Origin: Symbiodinium kawagutii
Taxonomy: Eukaryota > Sar > Dinophyceae > Suessiales > Symbiodiniaceae
Length of the DNA: 64,000 bases
NCBI GenBank assembly: GCA_009767595.1
Contig: VSDK01022240.1
Location: 4,657-68,656 of the forward strand
Direction: 5' to 3'
The position numbers were made by a program, and so were the translations under genes. This document shows, one piece after another, positions 44,660 through 54,196 of this stretch. Every line of letters begins with the position of its first letter. Position 1 is the stretch's first letter. The notes under the pieces are model-generated. The model was not told where the DNA came from. It was given only the letters and a program-made list of their open reading frames with translations, and did not search any database.

Positions 44660-44768
44660 CTAGAGCTTCTTCCGGTCCGACTGCAGGAGTTGGAGCCATT
44701 CCCTCAAGAACTTCCCATTCCTAGGGGCCGTGGAAGAGGTTGGTGATGGTTTATGCTTGCCGGTGTTC
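44660..44768 (-). CDS. candidate exon, possibly terminal
   Basis: Minus strand, TTGACATCAG|G acceptor; one base then PSPTSSTAPRNGKFLREW and LQLLQSDRKKL followed by an in-frame TAG at 44660-44662. The TAG is also the AG of a CTCTAG|GCGAGT GC-type donor. Read as a terminal exon, one gene ends here; read as internal, the exon must stop earlier. An inner acceptor (CCCCTAG|G, 44732) would give a shorter exon. Confidence 0.35.
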
Positions 44769-45059
44769 CTGATGTCAAGGATGGCTTCCGAGTGGTTAAG
44801 AGTTGTTTGACCTAGTTAGAAATCTGCCAATTCATACTGATACGATGGCTAAACAACCTTAATATTGGTTGGTTTTCAGGATGATCTTCCGGTCCTCAAA
44901 ACTAATTTGTCGCAAAGTCGCAAAGTAACAATTCCCGTAGTTATTCTTTCTACATGCAGCAGATGTTCTATTGAGGGAGTGTTAATTCATGACCTGGCAG
45001 CCCACTCTGTTGTGAAATTTGGCCAATGGCCAATGACTAACGCGGACCAACAAAAGAAC

Positions 45060-45242
45060 AAGAACAACAACAACAACAACAACAACAACAACCAAAAACA
45101 GCAACAACAACAAAAACAAACAACAAACAACACATAGCAAATAAGAGCCAACAACAGCAACCACAACCAACTCCAACCAACTAAAACAACAACAACAAAC
45201 AACAACCAACAACAACAACGAACAACAACAACAAACACCAGA
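45060..45242. repeat. (AAC)n/CAACAA microsatellite
   Basis: AACAACAAC runs at 45065-45090 and 45185-45236 with CAACCAAC variants between; plus-strand frames are poly-Asn/Gln and rejected. Confidence 0.9.
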
Positions 45243-45358
45243 ATGGTGAACTCTCATGATTCAATGGCCTATGACTGTGAATCAATTCCAAGGTTCACCA
45301 TCGAATTCCAAGGCCATCAAAGAGCTGCTTAGTGGTTGATGTGTAGCAACGGTTCCCC

Positions 45359-45473
45359 TACAATGTGGGCCCCCAGTAGTTATAAGTTCGGTCATAATCC
45401 ACTATAACTGGTAGTTAACCCTAGTTAAGTTATTTATACACCAACTTGTAAGTGGTTGGGGGCCCAGCCTGTA
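45359..45473. mobile_element. MITE4 copy
   Basis: TACAATGTGGGCCCCCAG and TTGGGGGCCCAGCCTGTA inverted ends, core GGTAGTTAACCCTAGTTAAG. Confidence 0.7.
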
Positions 45474-45674
45474 GGAGCCAAGCAGAAAACAAAAACTCGA
45501 CAACCGCGTGGCAGTCCCCAGTTTGTACTTCTAAAGGTAATGGTTTACCATTCACCATGAGTCACCAAGAACTAGCCGATGATCATATCCAACACTAAAC
45601 ATCAATCAATGATCACTAAGCCTTACATATATCAATCGCTTTGCCCACGAGCTACAGTAGGGGGTCGCAGGTAC

Positions 45675-45766
45675 CACGTGACGCCAAGCATCATGGTCCG
45701 TGTAGAAAGTGCTGTGCAGCTGCGTGAACATGACCACCTCTGGGTTCCCGTTGAAACCCGGAAGGT
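45675..45766 (-). CDS. candidate internal exon, 30 codons
   Basis: Strong minus-strand island: TTGATTCAG|AC acceptor, GTCACGTG|GTACCT donor; two bases and 30 codons. Segments LPGFNGNPEVVMFTQLHST and FYTDHDAWRHV. With the preceding exon's single G the split codon becomes GAC, so the join is ...FLGL-D-LPGFNG. Aromatic and acidic residues suggest a folded enzyme, family not recognised. Confidence 0.5.
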
Positions 45767-46300
45767 CTGAATCAACAACGTAGAATCACGAAGAATCAAG
45801 CATGGTTATAATAATGGCTAATGGTTAATATAATGGTTGATATGGGAATAATGGTTAATGGCTATCAAATACAAGCATTAAAATTGTGTTAATGGTAAAA
45901 TGGTAAATGTAATAATGGTTATAGTGGTATAGTGGTTATAAACCATCACACATGTTATAATGTAGAATGAAGGATCAAAATAGTAAAAAAAAGATGGTTA
46001 TAATGGTTGATATCATGATAATAGTGGTTGATATGATAACAATGGTTATAATTGATGATATTGGAATAATGGTTATAATGCTTGATATCATGATAAATCA
46101 TGGTCATGATAGTTGTGCTAATCATCAGAATCTTTGTGATTGATCATGGTCATAAGGGTTGACAATTGGTCAATCCACGGTCAATGATAATGAATTGGCT
46201 GACCATTGGTTGTTAGCACTTGTTCATTGATTAGTGGTTATGACTGCTTTACTACTACAGTAAGCAAGTACTTGTTCATTGATTAATGGCTAAGAATGAT
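45767..46300. repeat. GGTTATAATGGTTGATAT repeats
   Basis: About 400 bp of ATGGTTATAATGG and GGTTGATATGATAATA units, G over C, right of the exon at 45675. Confidence 0.65.
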
Positions 46301-46418
46301 TTGGCAGTGGGTCAAAACCCTGTCCCCCTGGTTCCCCTATCATTGACCATTATTTTCCCTATAGTTTGTTGGTTATTACCCACCATGATTGGTTGGTTAA
46401 TATTGACCCATAGCCATT
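46301..46418 (+). mobile_element. MITE1 copy 10 bp from a splice donor
   Basis: TTGGCAGTGGGTCAAAACCC and AATATTGACCCATAGCCATT ends with the full core. In the minus reading it begins 10 bases after the donor of the exon at 46429-46517. Confidence 0.8.
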
Positions 46419-46428
46419 CACTACTCAC

Positions 46429-46517
46429 CAAGACCGAGAAACTCGTTCAACCGTTCAGAATCCACAGTGGCGATCTCGAGGGATTCGGGACGGGAATCCG
46501 TAGTCACAAGCAGGGAA
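46429..46517 (-). CDS. candidate internal exon, 29 codons
   Basis: Minus strand, TGCTGCAG|T acceptor and a canonical GTCTTG|GTGAGT donor; one base, 29 codons, one base. Segments SLLVTTDSRPESLEIATVDS and ERLNEFLGL. Joins in phase with exons on both sides (47904 and 45675). A plus frame to a stop (HSGDLEGFGTGIRSHKQG) is also open but lacks matching signals. Confidence 0.5.
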
Positions 46518-47740
46518 CTGCAGCAAGATCGAATCCACAATCGAGCAAACAGTACTGAACATTTGGCGGCGACAAAGGCAAGCAAATAGCACCATTTACT
46601 ATTGAGCAGCCGTTGTCGATTCCGAAAACATCAAGGGAAGAAACTCTACGCTTTGTCAACGCATTGGTTGCCCAATATATCATGGTGCCAATAAGTGTGT
46701 TAGTCAAGGCTTAATAACATTTAAGCAATAGTTGATGGTGGTGAATCACATTACGTTTGATATTAACGGTTAATGCTTATGTATGCGCCAAAATAAGCTT
46801 TCCCAATTTGTGGATTATGATAGTCCACCACAAAGCTTTTTTGACCTGCACGTACCGAAAAGTATCAAGACGTTTGGCCGGTTATTATTCTCTGTGATGA
46901 ACCAATGATCATTCATCATTTACTGGTACTCTTTTGAAACCCTCCCAAGAGCGACCAACAATACTTAAAGCTCCTGTAGAACTTACAAGCAAAGTAAGCA
47001 CTACATGTCAAAAATAGATTGGGATAAGCTCTACACTATATATTGATCACTAATGACCATTAGTGAGCCAGCCTAGAGTATATCAGTATATGAACCATGA
47101 ATGGTTGACTATGATTAAACATCCATGAGCCATCATGTCATTTATCATCACTAACCGTTGATTCTCACCGTGTAGATTAATTAGCCATAATTCATATGGG
47201 TTAATGCTCGCTGGTCAATGGCAAATCATGGTAAGGGTACATGATGGTTGGTGAATGGTGAGTCCATGGTTGACGATGGTTAAGCAATGATTCACTAAAG
47301 GTCTATGAATGGTTCGCAATGGTGACTGCACTATTAAGCAATACAGTAAATGATTTAAAATCGACCAATCACTAACAAATAAAAGCTCACATTGGTATAT
47401 TGACTTGGCTAGATGGAAACTCATAAGGAATTGTGTTGACCTGAGAAACCTGCTTTTGTAGGTGTGATTCTGCGAGCACATGATCATTTACCAGAGTCTA
47501 ATTGCAATCATCAGAATGGGTGGAGTGACAAGGAATGTTGGCATCATGAATGTTCACTTGCTCGATCATCAGAATCATGATAGGTTCCTAGCCAACACAA
47601 TGGGAATGCTCAAATTAATATCAACCACATAAAGAGTCATATGAGTGCATACATGACATGTTACTGACAAGCAGAAACCATGAAAGCAAAGGAGATGGAG
47701 AAGTACAAGCAAAGACACAAGGCAACCATCTCAGGGTTCA
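46518..47740. other. intron-like sequence
   Basis: Mixed AT-rich sequence with GATGGTTGGTGAATGG repeats at 47215-47330. No exon or element recognised. Confidence 0.4.
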
Positions 47741-47874
47741 CATGGCTTTGGGTCAAAACCCTTAGTCCCCCTGCTTCCCCCATCATGAACCGTTGTTTCC
47801 CGTTGTTTTCCCTCTAGTTTTGTTGGTCATTATCCCCCATAATTGGTTGCTTGAAGCCTTGACCCAGCTCGCCA
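47741..47874 (+). mobile_element. MITE1 copy beside an exon
   Basis: ATGGCTTTGGGTCAAAACCC and CTTGACCCAGCTCGCCACAT ends; the TTTCCCGTTG string is locally doubled. Ends 29 bp before the next exon's donor. Confidence 0.75.
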
Positions 47875-47903
47875 CATGCCCCTGTTCCAAAACTATTGAC
47901 CAC

Positions 47904-48001
47904 CACTGGGACGTCCTCGACTCGCCTGGTACTTCACGCCCGCTTTCAAGCCAGAGCCCGCTGGGAAAACCATACCTCGACACACAACGGATATGTGGCA
48001 T
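47904..48001 (-). CDS. candidate internal exon
   Basis: Minus strand, GTGTCTCAG|ATG acceptor and TCCCAGTG|GTGGTC donor; 32 codons plus two bases: MPHIRCVSRYGFPSGLWLES and GREVPGESRTSQ. The frame stays open into the MITE1. Plus frames are open too (CGLKVVILVVMTNCNRST, up to 48171). Ends in phase with 46429. Confidence 0.35.
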
Positions 48002-48192
48002 CTGAGACACGTTGCGCAACGTGTGGTCTGAAAGTGGTCATACTGGTTGTCATGACCAACTGCAACCGGTCGACATGGGTTGAAACCTGCTGGGGCATGC
48101 AACATCTATTGGTTTATCAACAGTGTCTGGCAACTGCTGTGGATGACCACCAGAAGTGTCATGGACCTTGACGGATTATATCAACCAACTGT

Positions 48193-48300
48193 AAATGGTG
48201 GTTTCTCAGAATAGGGAACCCCAAAAAATGGTTGGTTTAGTACTATAAATGACTAGTAACGGATGATTTGGGGGTACCCTATTTTGAGAAACACCTAAAT
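48193..48300. mobile_element. MITE2 copy
   Basis: AAATGGTGGTTTCTCAGAATAGGG and CCCTATTTTGAGAAACACCTAAAT inverted ends; core TTTAGTACTATAAATGACTAGTAACGG. Confidence 0.8.
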
Positions 48301-48462
48301 GTACGTGCAAGAATTCGGACATGGTTTTAGTAGTCCAGCGGAAAACCAGGGAGCCAACCACACCACACAACATAGTTTGTTTTGACAACTAGGTTTCATC
48401 AACGATCATTGCATCCCGAATCATCCTCGACAATCAACTGCCATCAAGTATCCGTGATTTTA

Positions 48463-48560
48463 CTGGTTGGTGTTTTCAACTCATCTGAAAAACAGTAGTC
48501 AACCAACCTTTTGTTCATGATTACTAAGGAAAACAAAAAATGCTTAATACCACCAGCCAG
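48463..48560. mobile_element. MITE5 copy
   Basis: CTGGTTGGTGTTTTCAAC at the left, ACCACCAGCCAG at the right, AGTCAACCAACCTTTTGTT core; about 98 bp. Confidence 0.6.
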
Positions 48561-49089
48561 AAAACCATAACCAACCATGATCAACTTGACCCCAGCCATT
48601 GGTCACCCATGATTCAACCATTATTGAATCAACCATTACAAAACGTTATCAAAGAATCAACCAAGCCGCAACCATTTGCTGCCACACTTCTGCTGTGCCC
48701 AAATTAGATCATTTGTTAATCACTATGGTTGGCAAAATAGTGATGGTATAACAAAAACTAATGATTAACACATGGTATTAACCGAATGATTCACTATAAT
48801 TTGCTTTTTTTCTTGCGGTAGAAATGGTCGTTTGTCTACCAACAAACACCTTGAACACCCAACAAGTGATGTAGAAATAAAAATGTGGTTACCCAAATTT
48901 GAAACCATTGGTGAAATCATATCCCGCACTGTCAACCAATAAGCACAGTTACCCAAAGATTAGCTTGTCATCTCAATGCTGGCAACAACGCCATCGAAAT
49001 CATTGTTTGTTGTCCATGTGATGGTCTGACACTTGGATGTCATCAATTTGTAACCAACCGGTAACCCACAACGAACCAATTCCCTCAAC
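48561..49089. other. intron-like sequence
   Basis: AACCATTATTGAATC-type C bias in the first part, otherwise unremarkable. No gene. Confidence 0.4.
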
Positions 49090-49235
49090 TATATGGCTGT
49101 GGCTCAAAATGCGATACCCCTGCTGAACATCCCCAAAATGACCAGAATGTACCAAAGTGGTTGATAATAGTCTTTGCTGGGATGTTCACCTACCTTTTTT
49201 CTTGCATGGTTGCTTATGACCCATACCCACATAGT
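49090..49235 (+). mobile_element. diverged MITE1 copy
   Basis: ATATGGCTGTGGCTCAAAATGC at the left and TATGACCCATACCCACATAG at the right keep the termini, but the core has drifted or been replaced. Confidence 0.45.
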
Positions 49236-49414
49236 TCTTGTACTTCTGGTATAATCCCCCATTGTTGGCTGTTAGGACCTCAACCAGTAACCAGCTTACT
49301 CACCGTCAGTTGTCAACCATCAGTAAGCTGGGATCACCAACCCGTAAGATGGTGTTACCCTTAACCACCAGTAAGCCAACTGTAAGATGGCTGATCATCG
49401 TTACCATTGCTTAT

Positions 49415-49521
49415 CTGGTTGGTGGTTGAACCAACCCCTATGAAAAATGATAGTCAACCAACCAATTGTTAATAACTACAAGCGGGAAACTAATCAAAAT
49501 GTGAATGAAACCACCAACCAG
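49415..49521. mobile_element. MITE5 copy, best preserved
   Basis: CTGGTTGGTGGTT and AACCACCAACCAG are perfect 13-bp inverted ends; core CCCCTATGAAAAATGATAG, AGTCAACCAACCAATTGTT and GCGGGAAACTAATC. 107 bp. The nearby string CCAGTAACCAGCTTACTCACCGTCAGTTGTCAACC also repeats at 49288 and 49580. Confidence 0.75.
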
Positions 49522-49639
49522 TTATCATCCCATGATGCTAGTGTAACCATCCATTGTTGGTTGTTATGCTCTCTTATCAACCAGTAACCAGCTTATTGAC
49601 CGTCAGTTGTCAACCATCCCATGATAACCAACCGGTTCT

Positions 49640-49752
49640 TGGGATCACCACCCAGTCCCATCGCACCATCCTCTCTGCCACCAAGGTGCCATACCTCGGG
49701 GTGGCGTCACGTCACGGACCATCAGATTGGCGTCCAGGGAAGATATGATTTA
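49640..49752. other. GC-rich island, possible exon, strand uncertain
   Basis: Plus frame: GITTQSHRTILSATKVPY and LGVASRHGPSDWRPGKI ending in TGA. Minus frame: SSLDANLMVRDVTPPR before a CCCGAG|GTATGG donor. Both look coding. The minus side lacks a clear acceptor. Confidence 0.25.
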
Positions 49753-50044
49753 TAAGGGCTTACAATAGGCTTATTATCATAATAACCCATAAGTTAAGGT
49801 TATAGTTATAGTTATCATAATAAACCCATAAGTCATAATAACTATAGATATTATCATAATAACCATTATAGTTCCATAATAGGTCATAGTGCTGGTTAAT
49901 CATAAGGGATAGTTATCATAAGAGATAATTAGTAATAATTGCCCGTTGTGTCAATCATAAGGGATAATAAGCAACAATGAGACCAATATGATAACATGGG
50001 TGTTTCCAGAGATATCCCCAACTACTAGTGGCTGATGCTGATAC
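49753..50044. repeat. ATTATCATAATAACCCATAAG repeats
   Basis: AT-rich units of TTATCATAATAAC(C) and CATAAGGGATA over about 230 bp. No gene. Confidence 0.55.
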
Positions 50045-50117
50045 CGCTTGTCCAAGATGGCCTACTTTGGTTCCTAGCCACTGTTTCCGGGGCCTCTGCC
50101 TCCCAAAATTATTTACT
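50045..50117 (-). CDS. candidate internal exon, 24 codons
   Basis: Minus strand, GACATAGCCAG|A acceptor, GACAAGCG|GTATCA donor; one base and 24 codons: VNNFGRQRPRKQWLGTKVGH and LGQA. Phase 0 end matches 47904. A plus frame through 50252 (LFTLAMSQVQAQLHTYSG) is also open. Confidence 0.3.
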
Positions 50118-50716
50118 CTGGCTATGTCCCAGGTACAAGCCCAGCTGCACACCTATTCTGGGACATTCAACACCTGGATGATCGTACCAGGCCATGTGTG
50201 GTCAGCATTTGCAAATGATTCACAATGTTTCATCCACTTTAAAGACCTGTAATAACTACTAGAATGACCGTAGGTTTTTCTTACCGACTTGGTGGAACGA
50301 TCGATCAAGGAGATAGTGTTGACTATTTCAACAAATGGACATGTCACAATTGCACGGTGTGCGCGATGGCTCGTTGACGGAGTTGAATTCTAGAAACAAA
50401 CCATAATTGAAAACATATTGCGGACAAAACCAGGATTGAAAGCATATTCATGATATGTCATAGTTGTCGCCCAATTATCGCCAATCTTTTTGTCTATGAG
50501 TGCGTTTCCATAGCTGTACTTCCTGGATAGGCAGCATTCTGACCATACTCCCAGCAGCTATGTGACCATGGAAAGAATGGTCGTTGCCTACATGGTCATA
50601 AATTTGGATGGTCGGGTGTTGCACCGACATTCATGTAGACAACAAGACTTTTGTTAATGTTGGCGTTCAACATCATCAAAGGATGTGATATCTCTGAAAT
50701 CGTCAGCCGGACTCAC
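50118..50716. other. intron-like unique sequence
   Basis: Unique-looking sequence without repeats or clear exons. Confidence 0.35.
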
Positions 50717-50789
50717 CGACCCACTGCTTCGTTTCACGGACACTGGATGGCAAATGGATATCCATGACATCCCCCAAGATCCATGCCGT
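50717..50789 (-). CDS. candidate internal exon, acceptor supplied by a MITE2 end
   Basis: Minus strand, GAAACACCCGCATAG|ACG acceptor and GTGGGTCG|GTGAGT donor; 24 codons and one base: TAWILGDVMDIHLPSSVRE and TKQWV. The acceptor AG is the last dinucleotide of the adjoining MITE2 terminus, so the element may form the intron end. Confidence 0.4.
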
Positions 50790-50955
50790 CTATGCGGGTG
50801 TTTCTCAAAACAGGGGTAGCCCTGAATCATCCAACATTGACATACATTGACCATTTATGAACAATAAACCAACCATCTGTGGGGATCCCCTATATCTTGT
50901 GGAGATCCCCTATATCTTCGAAATATCTGCAGAAAATGTGGGTGCAAACCCCATG
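50790..50955. mobile_element. MITE2 copy in a short intron, right end degenerate
   Basis: TATGCGGGTGTTTCTCAAAACAGGGG at the left is a clear MITE2 terminus. The right end is degenerate, with GGGGATCCCCTATATCTTG duplicated as GGAGATCCCCTATATCTTCG (50880-50921). Confidence 0.5.
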
Positions 50956-51031
50956 GGAACCCGGGAACCCTGTCATCATCCATTTTTCGTGCCGGGCTGC
51001 TCAGCAAAAGGTTGGTTAAAGTAACACCCAC

Positions 51032-51067
51032 CAGGCTGGGGAAAACCCTCCTGGCGAAGGTGATCAG
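51032..51067 (-). CDS. candidate small exon, boundaries uncertain
   Basis: Minus strand, AACCGCCAG|CTG acceptor and CCCAGCCTG|GTGGGT donor: LITFARRVFPSL. The frame remains open to about 50,920 (LTNLLLSSPARKMDDDRVPG), so a longer exon reaching towards the MITE2 is equally possible. Right flank is strongly G-biased (GGTGGCCTTTAAGG). Confidence 0.3.
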
Positions 51068-51079
51068 CTGGCGGTTTCG

Positions 51080-51245
51080 CATGGTGATTGATGGTGATGA
51101 ATGGTGGTTAAGGGTGGCCTTTAAGGTGGCCTTTCAGGTGGTTTAAATGATGGTTAAAGGTGGTTTATGATGGTTGATGATGGTTGATGATGGCTGATGA
51201 TGGTTAAAGGTGGTGATATTAAAGGTGGCGAATGGCCGTTAACCG
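51080..51245. repeat. GATGGTTAAAGGTGG repeats
   Basis: About 165 bp of GATGGTTGATGATGG and AAAGGTGGC units right of the exon at 51032. Confidence 0.65.
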
Positions 51246-51273
51246 TGGCTAAGAATAGCGAATCATTGAGTAC

Positions 51274-51455
51274 CTGGGAGCTATCAACCTCCTTCCGGCG
51301 GAACAGCACTCTTTGGTTGATCGGATGTGGCCCCTTGTTTGGTAGCCCGTCGCTTTGATGGCAAGGTATTGGTTGATGGGAAAGACAGCTTGGGTGCTAC
51401 CTCCCTCCACATCCATACGATCGGTTGGGGTCTTCGGTCCTCCACCATTGACCAT
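51274..51455 (-). CDS. candidate exon, 60 codons
   Basis: Longest single minus-strand candidate in this series: CTGAACAG|ATG acceptor, AGCTCCCAG|GTACTC donor; 60 codons plus two bases. Segments NGGGPKTPTDRMDVEGGST, AVFPINQYLAIKATGYQTR and GHIRSTKECCSAGRRLI. A plus frame (FDGKVLVDGKDSLGATSLH) is also open. It is the most upstream candidate in the minus sense, so it could be near the gene's 5' end. Confidence 0.4.
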
Positions 51456-51550
51456 CTGTTCAGCAGGAATCATCAAGTTACATCATCTGCAATGCATGAT
51501 GCGCTGTGATGATCCATGGTTCAATCGTTGTTGAATCGTTAGTATCAAGT

Positions 51551-51845
51551 GCCCTTTGGAAAACTCAGATGGCAAGGGAACAAATCACATTTTTTGCGCA
51601 CTGAAATCGCTGACAAATCAGCCATTTCCACAAGGGAAACCCAAATGCAGAAATCATCATGTTTGTGTAGGGCAATGGATCAAATTTATCATGTTTATGT
51701 AGGGAGANNNNNNNNNNNNNGTAGGGAAACCGAAGCCCAACAGAAATCCTTTAGGCTTAGTGAAAGCAGTTATTTCCATAGGAAATCCATGAAAAGCCAG
51801 CTGGAAATCGGCAATTTCCATGGTGGCTTTTCCAGCCAGAGGGTC
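51551..51845. mobile_element. MITE3-related element interrupted by a gap
   Basis: GCCCTTTGGAAAACTCAGATGGCAAGG at the left and GGCTTTTCCAGCCAGAGGGTC at the right are diverged MITE3 ends; inside, TCAGCCATTTCC/GGAAATCGGC inverted pieces. GTTTATGTAGGG repeats border the N run at 51708-51720. Confidence 0.4.
51708..51720. other. assembly gap (N run)
   Basis: Thirteen N between two GTAGGGA strings, probably a collapsed short repeat. Confidence 1.
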
Positions 51846-52029
51846 TCGGAGATCGATGTTTCGACGAGCCATCAGCCGCTGGTCATACCGAAACCAGCCA
51901 AGAACCCCGGTGGTTTCATGAAATGGGGGGAGGGCCAAAGTTATGGTGGGTTTATGCATGTTTATGCACTATAAATGGTGAATCATGGATGATTTGGGGG
52001 TACCCCGTGGCAGGGTAGATTCGGTATAA

Positions 52030-52850
52030 TGTGGCGCGCGCCTTTTTCTTATTCTTCTCCACCAGTTTGGCTATTGGACTATTAGTAATTGAATTTGATC
52101 ATTATTGTTGATTGAATCCGGTTATTGCTAGCTGGATTCTTACTTGAAATTGGCTATTTGGAATTGCATTTGGCTATCAGTAATTGAAATTTATATGTTT
52201 TGAAATTGAATGTAAACTTGTTGACCGATCGTAGGTTGCTATTAGTTAGGTTTGATTGCTATGCATTGAATTCGACTATTTGGATTTGACTTGGACTATT
52301 TGGAATTGAAGTAGATTATATTAAATTAGATTTGATTATTACTAATGGAAATTGAGTAGTGTTTAATTATTCAACTCGTAAATTAACAATCCTGTTTGTA
52401 GTTTAAATGTGTTATTGGTAGCTAGAATCCATGTCACATAACAAATGTGTTTGATTGTTGAGTTTATCCGTAGTGGAATCTTGTTCTTCGCAATTGAATT
52501 TGTGCTTTGGAAATAATCCTATGATTTGACATTTGAATGTATCAGCTATTAATATATTTTAATTGCCAAATAAAGTTTCTTGGTCGTCATTTACTTGTAT
52601 TATTCGTAATTTAATTTCATTATTGCAATTGAATTGGTACTTGAAATCTATCAATTGTCAATTGACATAGGTTATTGGAAATTTGCATCCATTATGAGGA
52701 ATAAATTTTGATTATCTGCAATTGAGTGTGGTTATAGCTAATTATGTTTAATTGAGTTTGATCTTCATTCATGGATTTTGCGTATTCAATCAGTTTGATT
52801 ATTTGGAAAGTGAATTAGAAGTTATGATTGCTAAATAATCAAGTAAATTT
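52030..52850. repeat. AT-rich TTGAATTTGATTATT-type degenerate array
   Basis: About 820 bp of units of roughly 25 bp built on GAATTTG(A/G)TTATT and GCTATTTGGAATTG. T/G-biased on the plus strand. No open frame. Marks the change from exon/intron layout to satellite-like DNA. Confidence 0.6.
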
Positions 52851-53200
52851 CTGAAAATAACTCCACAAAGATCAAAAGACCAAACAAACAAACACCGCAA
52901 AAAAACTGAGAATGCGCAATGAATAAGAACCACATCGGGGGGAACTACTAGCAATCAATAAAACATGGCAATATAGAACAAGAAACTAATCGTTCTCAAT
53001 GAAAAAGAAGCAAGAAGCAAGAGGGCAGAAAGCTAATAGCGTTCAATGAAAAACAATTAAATAATGCAAGCAACTAGAAGCTCAATTAAACACGGCCAAG
53101 TAGGGCAAACAACTGCTAGCGCTCACTGAATAATAACCAAATAGGCAGAAACCTCAGGGTGCTCAAGGAAACATACTGTAGCTACACAGGGCAAGAAAAA
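52851..53200. repeat. A/C-biased counterpart array
   Basis: Units such as CTAATCGTTCTCAATGAAAAA, CTAATAGCGTTCAATGAAAAAC and CTAGCGCTCACTGAATAATAACC repeat about every 60 bp; bias is opposite to the preceding block. Confidence 0.5.
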
Positions 53201-53209
53201 GCAATTGTT

Positions 53210-54010
53210 TTTTACCAATTTATCAGTGTAAGATGCTCTTGCTATCACCCTTTTGGTAAGATGTTATTGGTATGAAACTCTTGGCTTGGGGTGACTCTAC
53301 TGTAAAGATACTCTGGACATGGCATGTCATGATATGAGAGGACTAAAGAAAACACACACGATAGGAAAAAAACATAGTTTCATCCAACCTACCCCATGAT
53401 GCAATAAGATGGGCAACACCCTTGGCAGAATACACTTGGGGTGACACTCTTGGAATAACACTTCGTGAGACAGTCTTGGTATGACACTTTTGGCAGGAAA
53501 GGCTTGCACGCTCTTTGTAAGACATTCTTCTAAAACATGTTTGTTTAAATCAAGAGTTCGACGTTCTTGGCATGACGCTGCTGTAGGACACTCATGACAC
53601 TGTTGGAATGACACTCTTGATCGGGCACTATTGTATGACACCCGTGTAAGCAGTCTAGGTCCAGGTAAGACACACTTGCACTATTGTTGCGACATTGGGG
53701 CAAAACATTCTTTGTATGAACTTGCGTCAGGGGCTCTTGACATGACACCGCGCAGCAACCCTCTTTTGAGAAACTCCCGTAAATCTTATTCATGTCTTTG
53801 ACACTGCTGGAAAGACACTCTGAGAATGACACTCTAGTGGATGGCATTCTTGGCAGGACAACCTTGAAAGAATCTGTTTGTAAAATACTTTTCTGAGATA
53901 CCCATTGTTCAACACTCTTGTAAGACAAATGCTTTTGTTCGGATACTTTCGCCGTGATGCTTTCGCGAAACCCTCTTGTACATTCTTGCAAGCGACGCTT
54001 GCTATGAACG
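53210..54010. repeat. GACACTCTTGGAATGACACT degenerate tandem array
   Basis: About 800 bp of 17-22 bp units around (T)GACACTCTTGG(T/A)A. The minus strand is open for 218 codons (54201-53545) with recurring S-F-x-E-C, LPR and KSV pieces, but the frame is a by-product of the repeat and lacks a domain. Probably satellite, not a gene. Confidence 0.6.
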
Positions 54011-54196
54011 GTTGGTATGACACAATTGTCAACAATACATTTTCCAAAAGTAAACCAAAAAACAACCTTCCTATCCCCTTTAAGAATAGTATGATGAACG
54101 GGGCCATCTGAAATAATTGCCGGCCAATCCCCTCCCAAACGTGCATCCTTTCCACCCCAGATTCCAACAAGTAGAAGTATGCACGAGACATGACAT

